Assembly (NCBI GenBank): GCA_964607025.1
Contig: CAZSIL010000020.1
Coordinates: forward strand, 1 to 30,510
Length of the DNA: 30,510 nt
Direction: 5' to 3'
From: SIG565 sp964607025
GTDB lineage: Bacteria; Bacillota; Clostridia; Oscillospirales; Acutalibacteraceae
Each line of letters starts with the position of its first letter. Within the stretch, counting starts at the first letter, position 1. Position numbers and translations under genes: made by a program. The notes under the pieces are model-generated. The model ran no database searches. It was not told the DNA's origin and saw only the letters and a program-made list of their open reading frames with translations. This document shows, in pieces, positions 22,582-30,510 of this stretch.

Positions 22582-23283
22582 ATGACAACTGAAAACGAAA
22601 GTAAATTTATAAAATTTTTCTCTGGCAAAAGGTTTTATGTTATTTTAGCCATTTGTCTTATTGCTGTAGGTGTTGCGGGATGGGCAGCGTTTGATTCGCT
22701 GAATAATATAACGACGGATGATGAAAATCCGTCATACGAACCCCCAAACGAATCATATAATGAACCAATAGAGGATATACCTTCCGAAATACCCGATACG
22801 CCCACCGACACCCCCGTTACCGATGAGCCATACTCTGAACCCACCGACACAACGCCCAAAAGACCTGTGGCTGAGAGTTTTATTATGCCTGTAAAAGATG
22901 GGGAAATAATTAAGGGATATGACGAAACCTCTTTGCAGTTTTCGGCAACATATTCCGATATGCGAATACATTTAGGCACCGATATTAAAGCGGAAGCCGA
23001 TTCCCCCGTTTACGCTTGTGGCGACGGTGTAGTAAGCAAAATTTACGAAGACGAACTGTTTGGCAGAACGGTTGAAATCGACCACGGCAACGGCATTATC
23101 GTTAAATACACAGGCCTTGCCGATAATTTAGCCGTCAAAGAAGATTATATGGTGAGTTGTGGTGATAAACTCGGTACTCTCTCTGGCGTGCCGAGTGAGT
23201 GCGGCGACGATATGCATATTCATATTGAGGTTACCAAAAACGGCAAAGCCGTCGACCCTATTAAAACACTCAAACTTGACTAG
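22582..23283 (+). CDS. Membrane-anchored M23 family peptidase, possibly SpoIIQ-like
   Basis: 233 residues: one helix (about 17-38), a linker of about 60 residues rich in Pro, Glu, Asp and Thr, then a LytM/M23 domain (about 95-233). The zinc and catalytic residues look intact: the His and Asp of IHLGTDI, and MHIHIEV with the HxH pair. M23 enzymes cut peptidoglycan cross-bridges. A short single-pass M23 protein in Clostridia is often SpoIIQ, which links mother cell and forespore; in some clostridia its metal site is intact, as here. No spoIIIA genes are nearby, so this remains a suggestion. It ends in a strong terminator. Confidence 0.85.
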   Translation: MTTENESKFIKFFSGKRFYVILAICLIAVGVAGWAAFDSLNNITTDDENPSYEPPNESYNEPIEDIPSEIPDTPTDTPVTDEPYSEPTDTTPKRPVAESFIMPVKDGEIIKGYDETSLQFSATYSDMRIHLGTDIKAEADSPVYACGDGVVSKIYEDELFGRTVEIDHGNGIIVKYTGLADNLAVKEDYMVSCGDKLGTLSGVPSECGDDMHIHIEVTKNGKAVDPIKTLKLD

Positions 23284-23314
23284 CCGCCCCCGATTCGTTT
23301 AGGGGCAAAAATCT

Positions 23315-23346
23315 AAAAGACACCCTTTATAAAGGGTGTCTTTTTA
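23315..23346. terminator. Bidirectional terminator between the M23 gene and ribF
   Basis: AAAAGACACCCTTTA (23315-23329) and its exact complement (23330-23344) form a perfect palindrome flanked by A and T tracts. It stands between convergent genes and runs into the ribF stop codon (23344-23346). Confidence 0.9.
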
Positions 23347-24186
23347 TTCGCTTAAATCATTTTTAATTGCGGTTTTGAGTTCTTCGAGCGAATCAAATTT
23401 TTGCTCGGGCCTAATAAACTTGACAAGGCGAACATCCGCTACCATACCGTAAATATCATCATAAAAATCCAAAATAAATGTTTCAGCCCGAACATCTCCC
23501 GTTTCATAGGTCGGGCGGTGACCTATATTTGTAATACCGTTATAGGTTTTTCCGTTCACAGTTATTATTGTTTTATAAACACCGTGTTTTACAGGGGCGA
23601 GTTCCTTTGGGTAAAGCTGATTAGCGGTTGGAAAACCCATTATATGCCCCCTGCCGTCTCCGTGTATTACCGTCGCTGAAAAGCCAAATAAACGTGCTAA
23701 CAATTCATTGGCAGCAGCCACCCTGCCGTCCGATAAAAGCGATCTTATATACGTTGAAGATACTGTGGTGTTGCCTATAGCTATCGGCTCTGAAACCTTC
23801 AAAATTATGCCGTTCTTCTCGCAAAATTCACGCAAAAGTTCTATATCCCCTGCGCCGTTTTTACCAAATCTGTAGTTAAAACCGCAGCTTATAAACGCGC
23901 AGTTATATTCATTTTTTAAGAAATACAAAAAATCTGTGGGTGACATATCCCGTACTTCATTAAAATCGAGATAGTATATTTCTTTGAGTCCCAAGTCCCT
24001 TAATGACCCGTCCTTATCTGAAAAGGTGGTAATGCAACCGATACTGTCATCAAAGTATGCTTTGGGTGGAAATTTGAACGCTACTGCTAGGGACTTAAAG
24101 CCACTGTCTACAGCAGCTTTAATTACGGCTTGGTGACCGATATGCACACCATCAAACGTGCCGAGCGCTATCGCAGTTTTATTCAT
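23344..24186 (-). CDS. ribF: Bifunctional riboflavin kinase / FAD synthetase
   Basis: 280 residues, slightly short for the family. The N-terminal nucleotidyltransferase domain makes FAD from FMN: LGTFDGVHIGH (8-18), GFNYRFGKNGAGD and TYIRSLL. The C-terminal kinase domain (about 165-280) makes FMN from riboflavin: HGDGRGHIMGFPTAN, GVYKTIITVNG and TNIGHRPTY. It overlaps truB by 8 bases and is the last gene of the nusA-infB operon, ending at a strong terminator. The usual truB-ribF order of Firmicutes is kept. Confidence 0.97.
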   Translation of the reverse strand: MNKTAIALGTFDGVHIGHQAVIKAAVDSGFKSLAVAFKFPPKAYFDDSIGCITTFSDKDGSLRDLGLKEIYYLDFNEVRDMSPTDFLYFLKNEYNCAFISCGFNYRFGKNGAGDIELLREFCEKNGIILKVSEPIAIGNTTVSSTYIRSLLSDGRVAAANELLARLFGFSATVIHGDGRGHIMGFPTANQLYPKELAPVKHGVYKTIITVNGKTYNGITNIGHRPTYETGDVRAETFILDFYDDIYGMVADVRLVKFIRPEQKFDSLEELKTAIKNDLSE

Positions 24187-25081
24187 CGCCTACACCCCTT
24201 AAAATGCACTTAATAGCAACTTGTCCTTTTTCCAAATCTGCTATGCCAACACCGAGAAATTTATCGCGGTACTTTATGCGAAGTAACTCACCATCGGCAT
24301 CAAAACTATAATTTAACCGTTCAAAGCTCAACTGCCCGCCGTTCGAAAAACGCACCGCCTGTTTTTCACTAACTTTTATTTCCCTTAAATGTTTAACCGC
24401 ATTTTCTTCATCGATTAAAAAATCGGTTGCATTTTCAGGTGTTAAATCATCCAGATTTACACATTGTGCGAGTGTAAATCCCGAGGTTTCGTCACGCCTG
24501 AGTGCAGAAAGCGCCGCACCACAACCGAGGTACTCACCTATATCGTGGCATAAAGAACGGATATATGTTCCCTTTGAACAGGAAACCTGCACCGTAATTT
24601 CGTTGTTTGCGAACTTGCTTACGGGTTTTATAAAATTAATAGTAACCTCTCGCGAGGGTACATCAACCTTTACACCTTGTCGCGCCAATTTATAAAGCGG
24701 AACACCGTTTTTCTTTATTGCCGAATACATTGGCGGCACCTGTGTTATCTTACCCGTAAATCTATCTAAGGCATACAGTATTTCGGCTTCGGTTAATTCT
24801 ACTTTTCTTTCACTTAATATATCCCCAGTTATATCGGCGGTGTTGGTTGTGATACCAAAACGGAACGTGGCGGTGTAAACCTTATCAGCGGAAAGTAAAA
24901 ATTCCGATAAAGCGGTTGCTCTGCCTATAAAAACGGGCAAAACACCGGTTGCCATTGGGTCAAGCGTACCGGTGTGTCCTACTCTTTTTTGATGGAATAA
25001 CCATTTAATTTTTGCAACAACCGAGAAGGATGTTTTATCCTTTGGCTTATTAATCAGTAATAGCCCTTGCATCATATTCAT
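24179..25081 (-). CDS. truB: tRNA pseudouridine-55 synthase
   Basis: 300 residues. It converts uridine 55 in the T-loop of tRNAs to pseudouridine. The motif GHTGTLDPMATGVLP near residue 35 holds the catalytic aspartate. Other signatures are GLLLINKPKDKTSF, PPMYSAIKKNGVPLYKLARQ and CSKGTYIRSLCHDIGE. The C-terminal part (from about 225) fits a PUA-like domain. The ATG at 25081 lies inside the end of nrnA (32-base overlap) with GGAAGGG a few bases upstream, which implies translational coupling. Confidence 0.97.
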   Translation of the reverse strand: MNMMQGLLLINKPKDKTSFSVVAKIKWLFHQKRVGHTGTLDPMATGVLPVFIGRATALSEFLLSADKVYTATFRFGITTNTADITGDILSERKVELTEAEILYALDRFTGKITQVPPMYSAIKKNGVPLYKLARQGVKVDVPSREVTINFIKPVSKFANNEITVQVSCSKGTYIRSLCHDIGEYLGCGAALSALRRDETSGFTLAQCVNLDDLTPENATDFLIDEENAVKHLREIKVSEKQAVRFSNGGQLSFERLNYSFDADGELLRIKYRDKFLGVGIADLEKGQVAIKCILRGVGDE

Positions 25082-26039
25082 CGAAAGCCCTTCCCACAGC
25101 GGCAGTTATCTCTGCCTTAACCTTTTCTAAACTACCTTCAAGCGTACAACCCGCTGCCGATACGTGTCCGCCGCCGCCAAGTGTTGCGCAAATGCGCGAA
25201 GCATCAAGCGGTGGATACGTACGAAGGGATACCTTATAAACGTCGGGCTCCGACTGTTTTATTGAAACGCCGCAAAGCACACCCTCCACCGAGCGCGAAA
25301 TGGCGGCAACGCCCTCTAGGTCGCTTTGCTCGCAACCCGATTTTTCCTGCATTTCACTCGTAACGGTGAGCATAAGACAACGCTCATTAAACAAGAATTC
25401 CGCCGTTTCAAGCACCATTTTTTCAAGCTCTATTCGGTTCTTGGATTTCGTATCAAACATAATTCTGTTAATTTCAGCCGCATCAATACCGTATTTGTAA
25501 AGCTCAGCGGCAATTAAATGGGTTTTGGGCGTTACATTTGAATACTTAAAGCAACCCGTATCTGTGGCAATACCCGTATAAAGTGCGGTGGCTATGAGCG
25601 GTGTAATTTCTATATTCATCTCCGTGAGTATGTCGTAAATACACTCCGCCGTAGCCGATGCCGCGCTGTCGAGATACAAATTTTTAGCATATCTCGTATT
25701 GGAAATATGGTGGTCTATATTGAGTTCTATTTTATCGCTGTATTTTTCATAAAGTGAGCCAAGTAACTTTGCATCGGCAACATCAACCGAGATTATGGTT
25801 TTGTAGTCAAATGATTTAAGTGCCGCCGCCTTTACGAAATAATCGTATTTGTGCGGTATTGCATCATTACAAACCACAAATGCCCTTTTGCCCACACTTA
25901 AAAGTCCAAGTGCCAAGGCATATGCCGAGCCCAAGGTATCGCCATCGGGCGATATATGGGTTAAAATAATATAATCATCGTGGGTTTTAATATATTCGCA
26001 AAGCTCAGCTAAATTTAACTCTTTACAAATCTTTTCCAT
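25050..26039 (-). CDS. nrnA: DHH phosphoesterase, nanoRNase/pAp phosphatase
   Basis: 329 residues. The DHH domain shows HISPDGDTLGSAYAL (near 28), SVDVAD and NIDHHISNT (metal ligands). The DHHA1 domain at the C-terminus ends in GGGGHVSAAGC. NrnA degrades 2-5 nt RNAs and removes the 3' phosphate from pAp. It sits 3 bases after rbfA and overlaps truB, the standard Firmicutes operon position. Confidence 0.93.
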   Translation of the reverse strand: MEKICKELNLAELCEYIKTHDDYIILTHISPDGDTLGSAYALALGLLSVGKRAFVVCNDAIPHKYDYFVKAAALKSFDYKTIISVDVADAKLLGSLYEKYSDKIELNIDHHISNTRYAKNLYLDSAASATAECIYDILTEMNIEITPLIATALYTGIATDTGCFKYSNVTPKTHLIAAELYKYGIDAAEINRIMFDTKSKNRIELEKMVLETAEFLFNERCLMLTVTSEMQEKSGCEQSDLEGVAAISRSVEGVLCGVSIKQSEPDVYKVSLRTYPPLDASRICATLGGGGHVSAAGCTLEGSLEKVKAEITAAVGRAFDEYDARAITD

Positions 26040-26042
26040 AAA

Positions 26043-26387
26043 TTAATCCTTATCAAATGAATTTATTATTTTAGAAATTTCAGTGCTTTTTTCAATAGAA
26101 TTATCGGCAATAAATCTGAGTTCCGGCACTTTACGAAGTGACATACGAGCGCCCAATTCCCGTCGGATAAAACCCGACGCACCCTTTAGTGCTTTCACCG
26201 ATTCCAGCGTTTTGTCATAACCTTCAATGGCACTAACATAAACGGTAGCATAAGATAAATCACCCGATACGTCCACCTTTACAATGCTTAAAAGACGGCT
26301 TACTCTGGGGTCTTTAACGTCCCTTAGAATATCCGAGAGCATTATTTTGATGTCCGAAGTTATTCTTCCTGATTTATAACCTGCCAT
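26043..26387 (-). CDS. rbfA: Ribosome-binding factor A
   Basis: 114 residues, normal length. It is a KH-like factor for 30S maturation and cold adaptation, acting on 16S rRNA helix 1. Signatures are SDILRDVKDPRVSRLLSIVK, DLSYATVYVSA and LRKVPELRFIADNSIEK. Its ATG overlaps the last base of infB, so the two are translationally coupled. Confidence 0.96.
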   Translation of the reverse strand: MAGYKSGRITSDIKIMLSDILRDVKDPRVSRLLSIVKVDVSGDLSYATVYVSAIEGYDKTLESVKALKGASGFIRRELGARMSLRKVPELRFIADNSIEKSTEISKIINSFDKD

Positions 26388-28870
26388 TAGTCTCTATATT
26401 CCTCCATAATAAAGGCCTCAAATACGTCGCCTTCCTTAATATCGCCAAATTTTTCGAGTCCAATACCGCATTCATACCCTTGTGCTACTTCTTTAACGTC
26501 ATCTTTAAAGCGGCGCAAAGAATCAATAGCATCTTCAGCAATAACTATGCCGTCGCGCACAACGCGGATGCTGCAAGAACGGGTTACCTTACCATTTGTA
26601 ACATAAGCACCGGCAATAGTACCGACACCTGAAATTTTATAGGTATCGCGAACCTCAACCGTACCAAGTATAACCTCACGGAATTTCGGTGCTAACATAC
26701 CCTTCATAGCCGCTTCTATTTCTTCAATACAGTTATAGATTACGCGGTAAAGCCGTACATCAACGCCGTCGCGCTCGGCAGATGCCTTGGCAACCGCATC
26801 GGGACGTACGTTAAAGCCAACTATAATGGCACCCGAAGTCTGAGCGAGCATTACGTCTGATTCATTAATGGCACCAACCGCACCGTGAATAACCTTAACG
26901 CGCACTTCTTCGTTGGAAAGTTTTTCAAGACTTTCGCGAACGGCCTCAACCGAGCCCTGAACGTCTGCCTTAACGATAATATTCAGTTCTTTTAAGTCGC
27001 CTTCGCTTAACTGGTCAAAGAGATTATCAAGTGTAACCTTTTGTTTTGCATTAAACATGTCTTCTTTAATCTTTTGCTTACGCTGTTCAACAAGTTGACG
27101 AGCGAGACGCTCATCCGACACCGCATCGAAGGTATCGCCTGCCGACGGAGTTTCGGCAAGACCTGCAATTTCAACAGGTACCGACGGACCCGCCTCTTTT
27201 ACGTGCTGACCCTTTTCATTTGTCATAACACGAACACGGCCAACGGATGTACCCGCAACTATAATATCGCCTTCGTGCAAAGTACCTTTTTGTACGAGAA
27301 GTGTTGCAATAGGTCCGCGACCTTTATCAAGACACGCCTCAATTACAACACCGTTTGCGCGTCGGTCAGGGTTGGCTTTGAGTTCCATCATTTCGGCAAC
27401 CAACAAGATACTCTCCAGTAAATTATCAATACCCATTTTTGTTTTAGCCGATACGGGAACACAGATAATGTCACCGCCCCATTCTTCAGGAACGAGAGAA
27501 TGCTCGGTGAGTTGTTGCTTAATAACATCGGGATTAGCTGTCGGTTTATCCATCTTGTTTATTGCAACAATAATTTGTACACCAGCCGCTTTAGCGTGGT
27601 TGATAGCTTCAACCGTCTGCGGCATAATACCGTCGTCTGCTGCAACTACCAGCACCGCAATGTCCGTTGCCATAGCGCCGCGCTGACGCATAGCGGTAAA
27701 TGCGGCGTGACCGGGGGTATCAAGGAAGGTAATATCCTGTCCCTTGCAGTTGACTCTATAAGCACCGATTGCCTGAGTAATACCTCCTGCTTCGGTATCG
27801 GTAACAGCCGAATTACGAATAGCATCAAGTAGCGACGTTTTACCGTGGTCAACGTGTCCCATAACAACAACAACGGGACTTCTCGGTTTTAAGGATTCTG
27901 CCGTATCTTCGGCGGCATCCATAATTTGCTCTTCAATAGTTACAACAACGGCGCGCTCAATTTTAGCGCCCATTTCGGTTACAACGATTTCGGCGGTATC
28001 ATAATCGATTACCTGATTTACGGTTGCAAGCATACCGAGTTTCATAAGGTTTTTGATAACTTCAGCCGCCGTCTTTTTAAGAGCTGCCGCGAGTTCACCT
28101 ACAGTAATTTCGTCACCAACAGTAACTGTGATAGGTGTCTTTTTAATCTTTTCAAGCTGAAGGCGACGCAGTTTGTCGGCTTCGGTTTCGCGTTTTGCGT
28201 TATGCGGACGCTTGTAATCCTGCGATTTCTGCTTGATTTTTTGTTTCCTTGAATAGTTATCGCGCATAGAATTTGCAGGCGCGATATTCTCATACTTTTC
28301 GTTGTATTTATCCATATCAACGTGTACAGTACGAGTATCTACATGGCGAACTTGAGCGGGACCGCGGTTAGGCGCTGCGCCGCCCACCTTTTGTTTCTTG
28401 GGCGGAGCCACCAAAATTTCTTCGGTTTCCACCTTTTTCTCGGCTTTTGCGGCTGGTTTTTCTGCCTTAGTATCGGCCTTCTTTTCAACCTTTTTCTCGG
28501 GTTTGGTTTCAGTTTTTGGGGCCGCCTTTTTAGGAGCCGCCTTTTCCTCTGCAGCTTTTTTCTCGGCTTCAGCCGCTGCTTTTAACTGTTCAAGTATAGC
28601 CATTTGCTCGGCTAACTTTTTGTCCTTTTCTGCCTGGCGCTTTTGCGCCGATGCAGCCCTCGCAGCTTCACCTGTTTTAAAATATTCATCGAAGCTCTTA
28701 ACCTGATGTTTGGTGGTTAAAACCTCAAATATAATATCCAACTCGATTTCGGTGAGAGCAGAGCCGGCTTTTTTACTTTCCCCCGTCTTTTCCTCGATAA
28801 TCGCGGATATTTCTTTGGCGCTAACATTAAAATCCTTGGCAAGTTCACTTACTTTATATTTTACCGTCAT
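26387..28870 (-). CDS. infB: Translation initiation factor IF-2
   Basis: 827 residues. It is the GTPase that brings fMet-tRNA to the 30S subunit and promotes subunit joining. An IF2-N module (KYKVSELAKDFNVSAKEISA) starts the protein; residues 75-150 are a low-complexity Lys-Ala-Glu linker. A second IF2-N module lies near 250. The G domain has GHVDHGKTSLLDAI (about 337), DTPGHAAF and NKMDKP, then domains II, III and IV. GGAGG lies 7 bases before the ATG. The linker's repeats create long spurious frames on the other strand. Confidence 0.99.
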   Translation of the reverse strand: MTVKYKVSELAKDFNVSAKEISAIIEEKTGESKKAGSALTEIELDIIFEVLTTKHQVKSFDEYFKTGEAARAASAQKRQAEKDKKLAEQMAILEQLKAAAEAEKKAAEEKAAPKKAAPKTETKPEKKVEKKADTKAEKPAAKAEKKVETEEILVAPPKKQKVGGAAPNRGPAQVRHVDTRTVHVDMDKYNEKYENIAPANSMRDNYSRKQKIKQKSQDYKRPHNAKRETEADKLRRLQLEKIKKTPITVTVGDEITVGELAAALKKTAAEVIKNLMKLGMLATVNQVIDYDTAEIVVTEMGAKIERAVVVTIEEQIMDAAEDTAESLKPRSPVVVVMGHVDHGKTSLLDAIRNSAVTDTEAGGITQAIGAYRVNCKGQDITFLDTPGHAAFTAMRQRGAMATDIAVLVVAADDGIMPQTVEAINHAKAAGVQIIVAINKMDKPTANPDVIKQQLTEHSLVPEEWGGDIICVPVSAKTKMGIDNLLESILLVAEMMELKANPDRRANGVVIEACLDKGRGPIATLLVQKGTLHEGDIIVAGTSVGRVRVMTNEKGQHVKEAGPSVPVEIAGLAETPSAGDTFDAVSDERLARQLVEQRKQKIKEDMFNAKQKVTLDNLFDQLSEGDLKELNIIVKADVQGSVEAVRESLEKLSNEEVRVKVIHGAVGAINESDVMLAQTSGAIIVGFNVRPDAVAKASAERDGVDVRLYRVIYNCIEEIEAAMKGMLAPKFREVILGTVEVRDTYKISGVGTIAGAYVTNGKVTRSCSIRVVRDGIVIAEDAIDSLRRFKDDVKEVAQGYECGIGLEKFGDIKEGDVFEAFIMEEYRD

Positions 28871-28883
28871 CGCATTTCCTCCT

Positions 28884-29195
28884 TTAGTGAGTCGTTTTGC
28901 CGTTTTGTTTTATGGCATCGGCAAAACCCGTATCATTTACCGAAAGCACACTGCACTGCCGTCCTACCGCATGGCTTAAATCATCTGCGGTAACACCATC
29001 GAGTACAACACTTTCCGTGCCGAATTTATCGGCGTGAAATATAAGTTCTTTTTTGCTTTTATCGGACGTATCTTCTGCCGCTAATACAAGGCGAGATACA
29101 CCGCTTTTCAAAGCATTTACGGTATTATTCATACCGTAGGATAGTTTACCCGCTTTGGATGCAAAACCCAAAAGGGCAAGAATCTTACTGTCCAT
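28884..29195 (-). CDS. ylxQ: L7Ae/L30e family RNA-binding protein (YlxQ-like)
   Basis: 103 residues. KILALLGFASKAGKLSYGMN and LVLAAEDTSDKSKK match the L7Ae/L30e fold, which binds kink-turn RNAs. In Firmicutes the gene lies between ylxR and infB, as here; it overlaps ylxR by 11 bases and is 13 bases from infB. It is not essential in Bacillus and its target is not settled. Confidence 0.9.
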   Translation of the reverse strand: MDSKILALLGFASKAGKLSYGMNNTVNALKSGVSRLVLAAEDTSDKSKKELIFHADKFGTESVVLDGVTADDLSHAVGRQCSVLSVNDTGFADAIKQNGKTTH

Positions 29196-29454
29196 CGGTT
29201 AAATCCTTTTTAAGTGTTTCATAAATTTCATCCGAAATCTCGGTAGCGAAGGTCCGCTCAAGCCGTTTCGCTTTTACGGCTTTTTTAAGGCACTCAGCGT
29301 CGCGGCATATATACGCGCCGCGTCCGTTGGCTTTACCCCTTAAATCTACCATTATTTCATTTTCGGGTGTTCTTACAATGCGAATAAGCTCTTTTTTGGG
29401 CTTCATTTCATTACATCCCAAGCACATACGCATCGGTATCTTTTTCTTTTGCAT
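29185..29454 (-). CDS. rnpM: YlxR/RnpM family RNA-binding protein (DUF448)
   Basis: 89 residues. The N-terminus KKIPMRMCLGCNEMKPKKEL with CxxC, then DLRGKANGRGAYICRDAECL, is the YlxR signature. In Bacillus this protein (renamed RnpM) has been reported to bind RNase P RNA and modulate RNase P activity. Its position between nusA and the L7Ae-like gene is the standard one. The gene for the RNase P RNA lies in the same window with an unusual P12 arm. Confidence 0.95.
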   Translation of the reverse strand: MQKKKIPMRMCLGCNEMKPKKELIRIVRTPENEIMVDLRGKANGRGAYICRDAECLKKAVKAKRLERTFATEISDEIYETLKKDLTDGQ

Positions 29455-29457
29455 CTC

Positions 29458-30510
29458 TTAGTCCTCGGTATCTTCTCCGTAGAATCCGCTTTCGGGTCTT
29501 ATATCAATTTTCCATCCCGTAAGTTTAGCGGCAAGACGCGCGTTCTGTCCCTTGTTGCCGATAGCAAGAGATAACTGCGCATCGGGAACAGTGACGCGGC
29601 AAACCTTGGGATTTTCACTCTCAATTTCAACCGATAAAACCTTTGCGGGAGAAAGCGCTTCTCCGATAAACTTAGCGGGGTCGTCGCTGTATTTAACAAT
29701 GTCTATTTTCTCGCCGCCGAGTTCTTCAACTATTGTATTAACTCTGGCTCCGCGCTGACCTATACAAGCGCCTACGGGGTCAATCTCTTCGTTTGCGCTG
29801 TAAACGGCAATTTTGGTGCGTGAACCCGCCTGACGCGAAATTGACTTAATTTCGATAGTGCCGTCAAATATTTCGGGAACTTCGGTTTCAAAAAGGCGTC
29901 GAACAAGACCTGCGTGTGTGCGCGAAATCATAATCTTCGGTCCCTTTTCGGTCTCCTTAACGTCTACTACGTAAACTTTAATATGGTCACCTTCATTTAA
30001 CTCTTCACCGGGCACCTGCTCGAGTTTTGGAAGTATTGTTTCGGTGCGACCGATTTTAACTGTAGCATTACCTGTTTTTGCATCTATCTGCTGAACAACG
30101 GCGGTAAGCAACTCGCGGTTATGATTCTGGAACTCTGCAAGAGTGTGGCCGCGCTCGGCTTCTCGTATACCCTGACGGATAACGTGCTTTGCGGTCTGCG
30201 CTACGATTCTGCCGAACTGCTTGGTATCGAGTTTTATCTCAATAAACCCGTTTTCAATCGCCTTTGAGTCAATTGCAATGGCTTCATCGCGAAGAATCTG
30301 GGTGTACGGATCGATAACCTCGTCAACAATTTCCTTGCGTACAACAACGCTGAAAATCATTTTTTCAGGGTCGATAGTGCAAATAACGTTGTCCCCAGTG
30401 CCGTAGTCCTTACGGAGCGCTACAACGATAGCGTTCGCGATTTTCTCCGCAAGATATTCTTGCGGAACGCCTCTTTCTTCCTCCATAATTTTAAGTGCTT
30501 CAAAAAATTC
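29458..30510 (-). CDS. nusA: Transcription factor NusA (5' end outside the window)
   Basis: About 350 residues are visible. The frame stays open to the window edge: before the ATG at 30486 it reads EFFEALKI, the usual NusA N-terminus, so that ATG is internal and the true start lies just outside. The order is the N-terminal polymerase-binding domain, the S1 domain (AEITAVVQQ-like region, then KIGRTETILPKLEQVPGEE), and KH1/KH2 (VGACIGQRGARVNTIVEELG, LAIGNKGQNARLAAKLTGWK). It ends soon after KH2, as in other Firmicutes. NusA controls pausing, termination and antitermination. It heads the operon running to ribF. Confidence 0.97.
   Translation of the reverse strand, partial: EFFEALKIMEEERGVPQEYLAEKIANAIVVALRKDYGTGDNVICTIDPEKMIFSVVVRKEIVDEVIDPYTQILRDEAIAIDSKAIENGFIEIKLDTKQFGRIVAQTAKHVIRQGIREAERGHTLAEFQNHNRELLTAVVQQIDAKTGNATVKIGRTETILPKLEQVPGEELNEGDHIKVYVVDVKETEKGPKIMISRTHAGLVRRLFETEVPEIFDGTIEIKSISRQAGSRTKIAVYSANEEIDPVGACIGQRGARVNTIVEELGGEKIDIVKYSDDPAKFIGEALSPAKVLSVEIESENPKVCRVTVPDAQLSLAIGNKGQNARLAAKLTGWKIDIRPESGFYGEDTED

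Noticed and set aside
28322..28706. Plus-strand frames of 87 and 102 residues rich in Phe, Ser and Ala
   Set aside because: They are the complement of the Lys-Ala-Glu linker of infB.

Overview
The window looks like a piece of chromosome from a low-GC Gram-positive anaerobe of the Clostridia, probably an uncultured Oscillospirales-like gut lineage. The grounds are the AT-rich sequence, GGAGG-type ribosome binding sites, sigma-A promoters with 17-base spacers, intrinsic terminators after most units, and the Firmicutes gene orders nusA-ylxR-ylxQ-infB-rbfA-nrnA-truB-ribF and pth-mfd-prsA-like. No phage, insertion sequence, CRISPR array or tRNA gene was found. Placement below class level is inference.

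Left part (1-7793): the 3' end of a gene resembling the tail of a family 3 glycoside hydrolase; a cysteine-rich microprotein reading frame broken by one in-frame TAA (439-651, minus); a four-helix membrane protein; and a MATE exporter. Divergent from the exporter is a plus-strand operon of an unusual three-domain protein (GT2 glycosyltransferase + GtrA membrane domain + phosphodiester glycosidase), a single-pass membrane protein, a PAP2 lipid phosphatase and another membrane-anchored protein. This set suggests lipid-linked sugar handling at the cell envelope.

Middle part (7799-15330): the RNase P RNA gene (minus) with a P12 arm grown to about 280 nt; a two-lobed ATPase whose second P-loop is degenerate; a glf-GDPD operon (galactofuranose precursor, glycerophosphodiesterase); an AbrB-type regulator with a consensus promoter holding a palindrome; a roughly 195-nt structured RNA (raiA-type is my best guess) just downstream of a DUF1292 gene; a short promoter-to-terminator transcript with a possible 25-residue peptide and two copies of a 12-base repeat; a 76-residue unknown protein; asnA; and a PrsA-like lipoprotein.

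Right part (15348-30510): mfd, pth and an EF-G paralogue lacking the catalytic histidine, then two plus-strand envelope genes (a small possible lipoprotein and an M23 peptidase with some resemblance to SpoIIQ), and finally the minus-strand nusA-to-ribF operon for transcription, translation and ribosome maturation, cut by the window edge inside nusA.

Most of the window is ordinary housekeeping. The places most worth a second look are the GT2-GtrA-glycosidase operon, the enlarged RNase P RNA, the two non-coding transcripts near 12 kb and the interrupted cysteine-rich microprotein.
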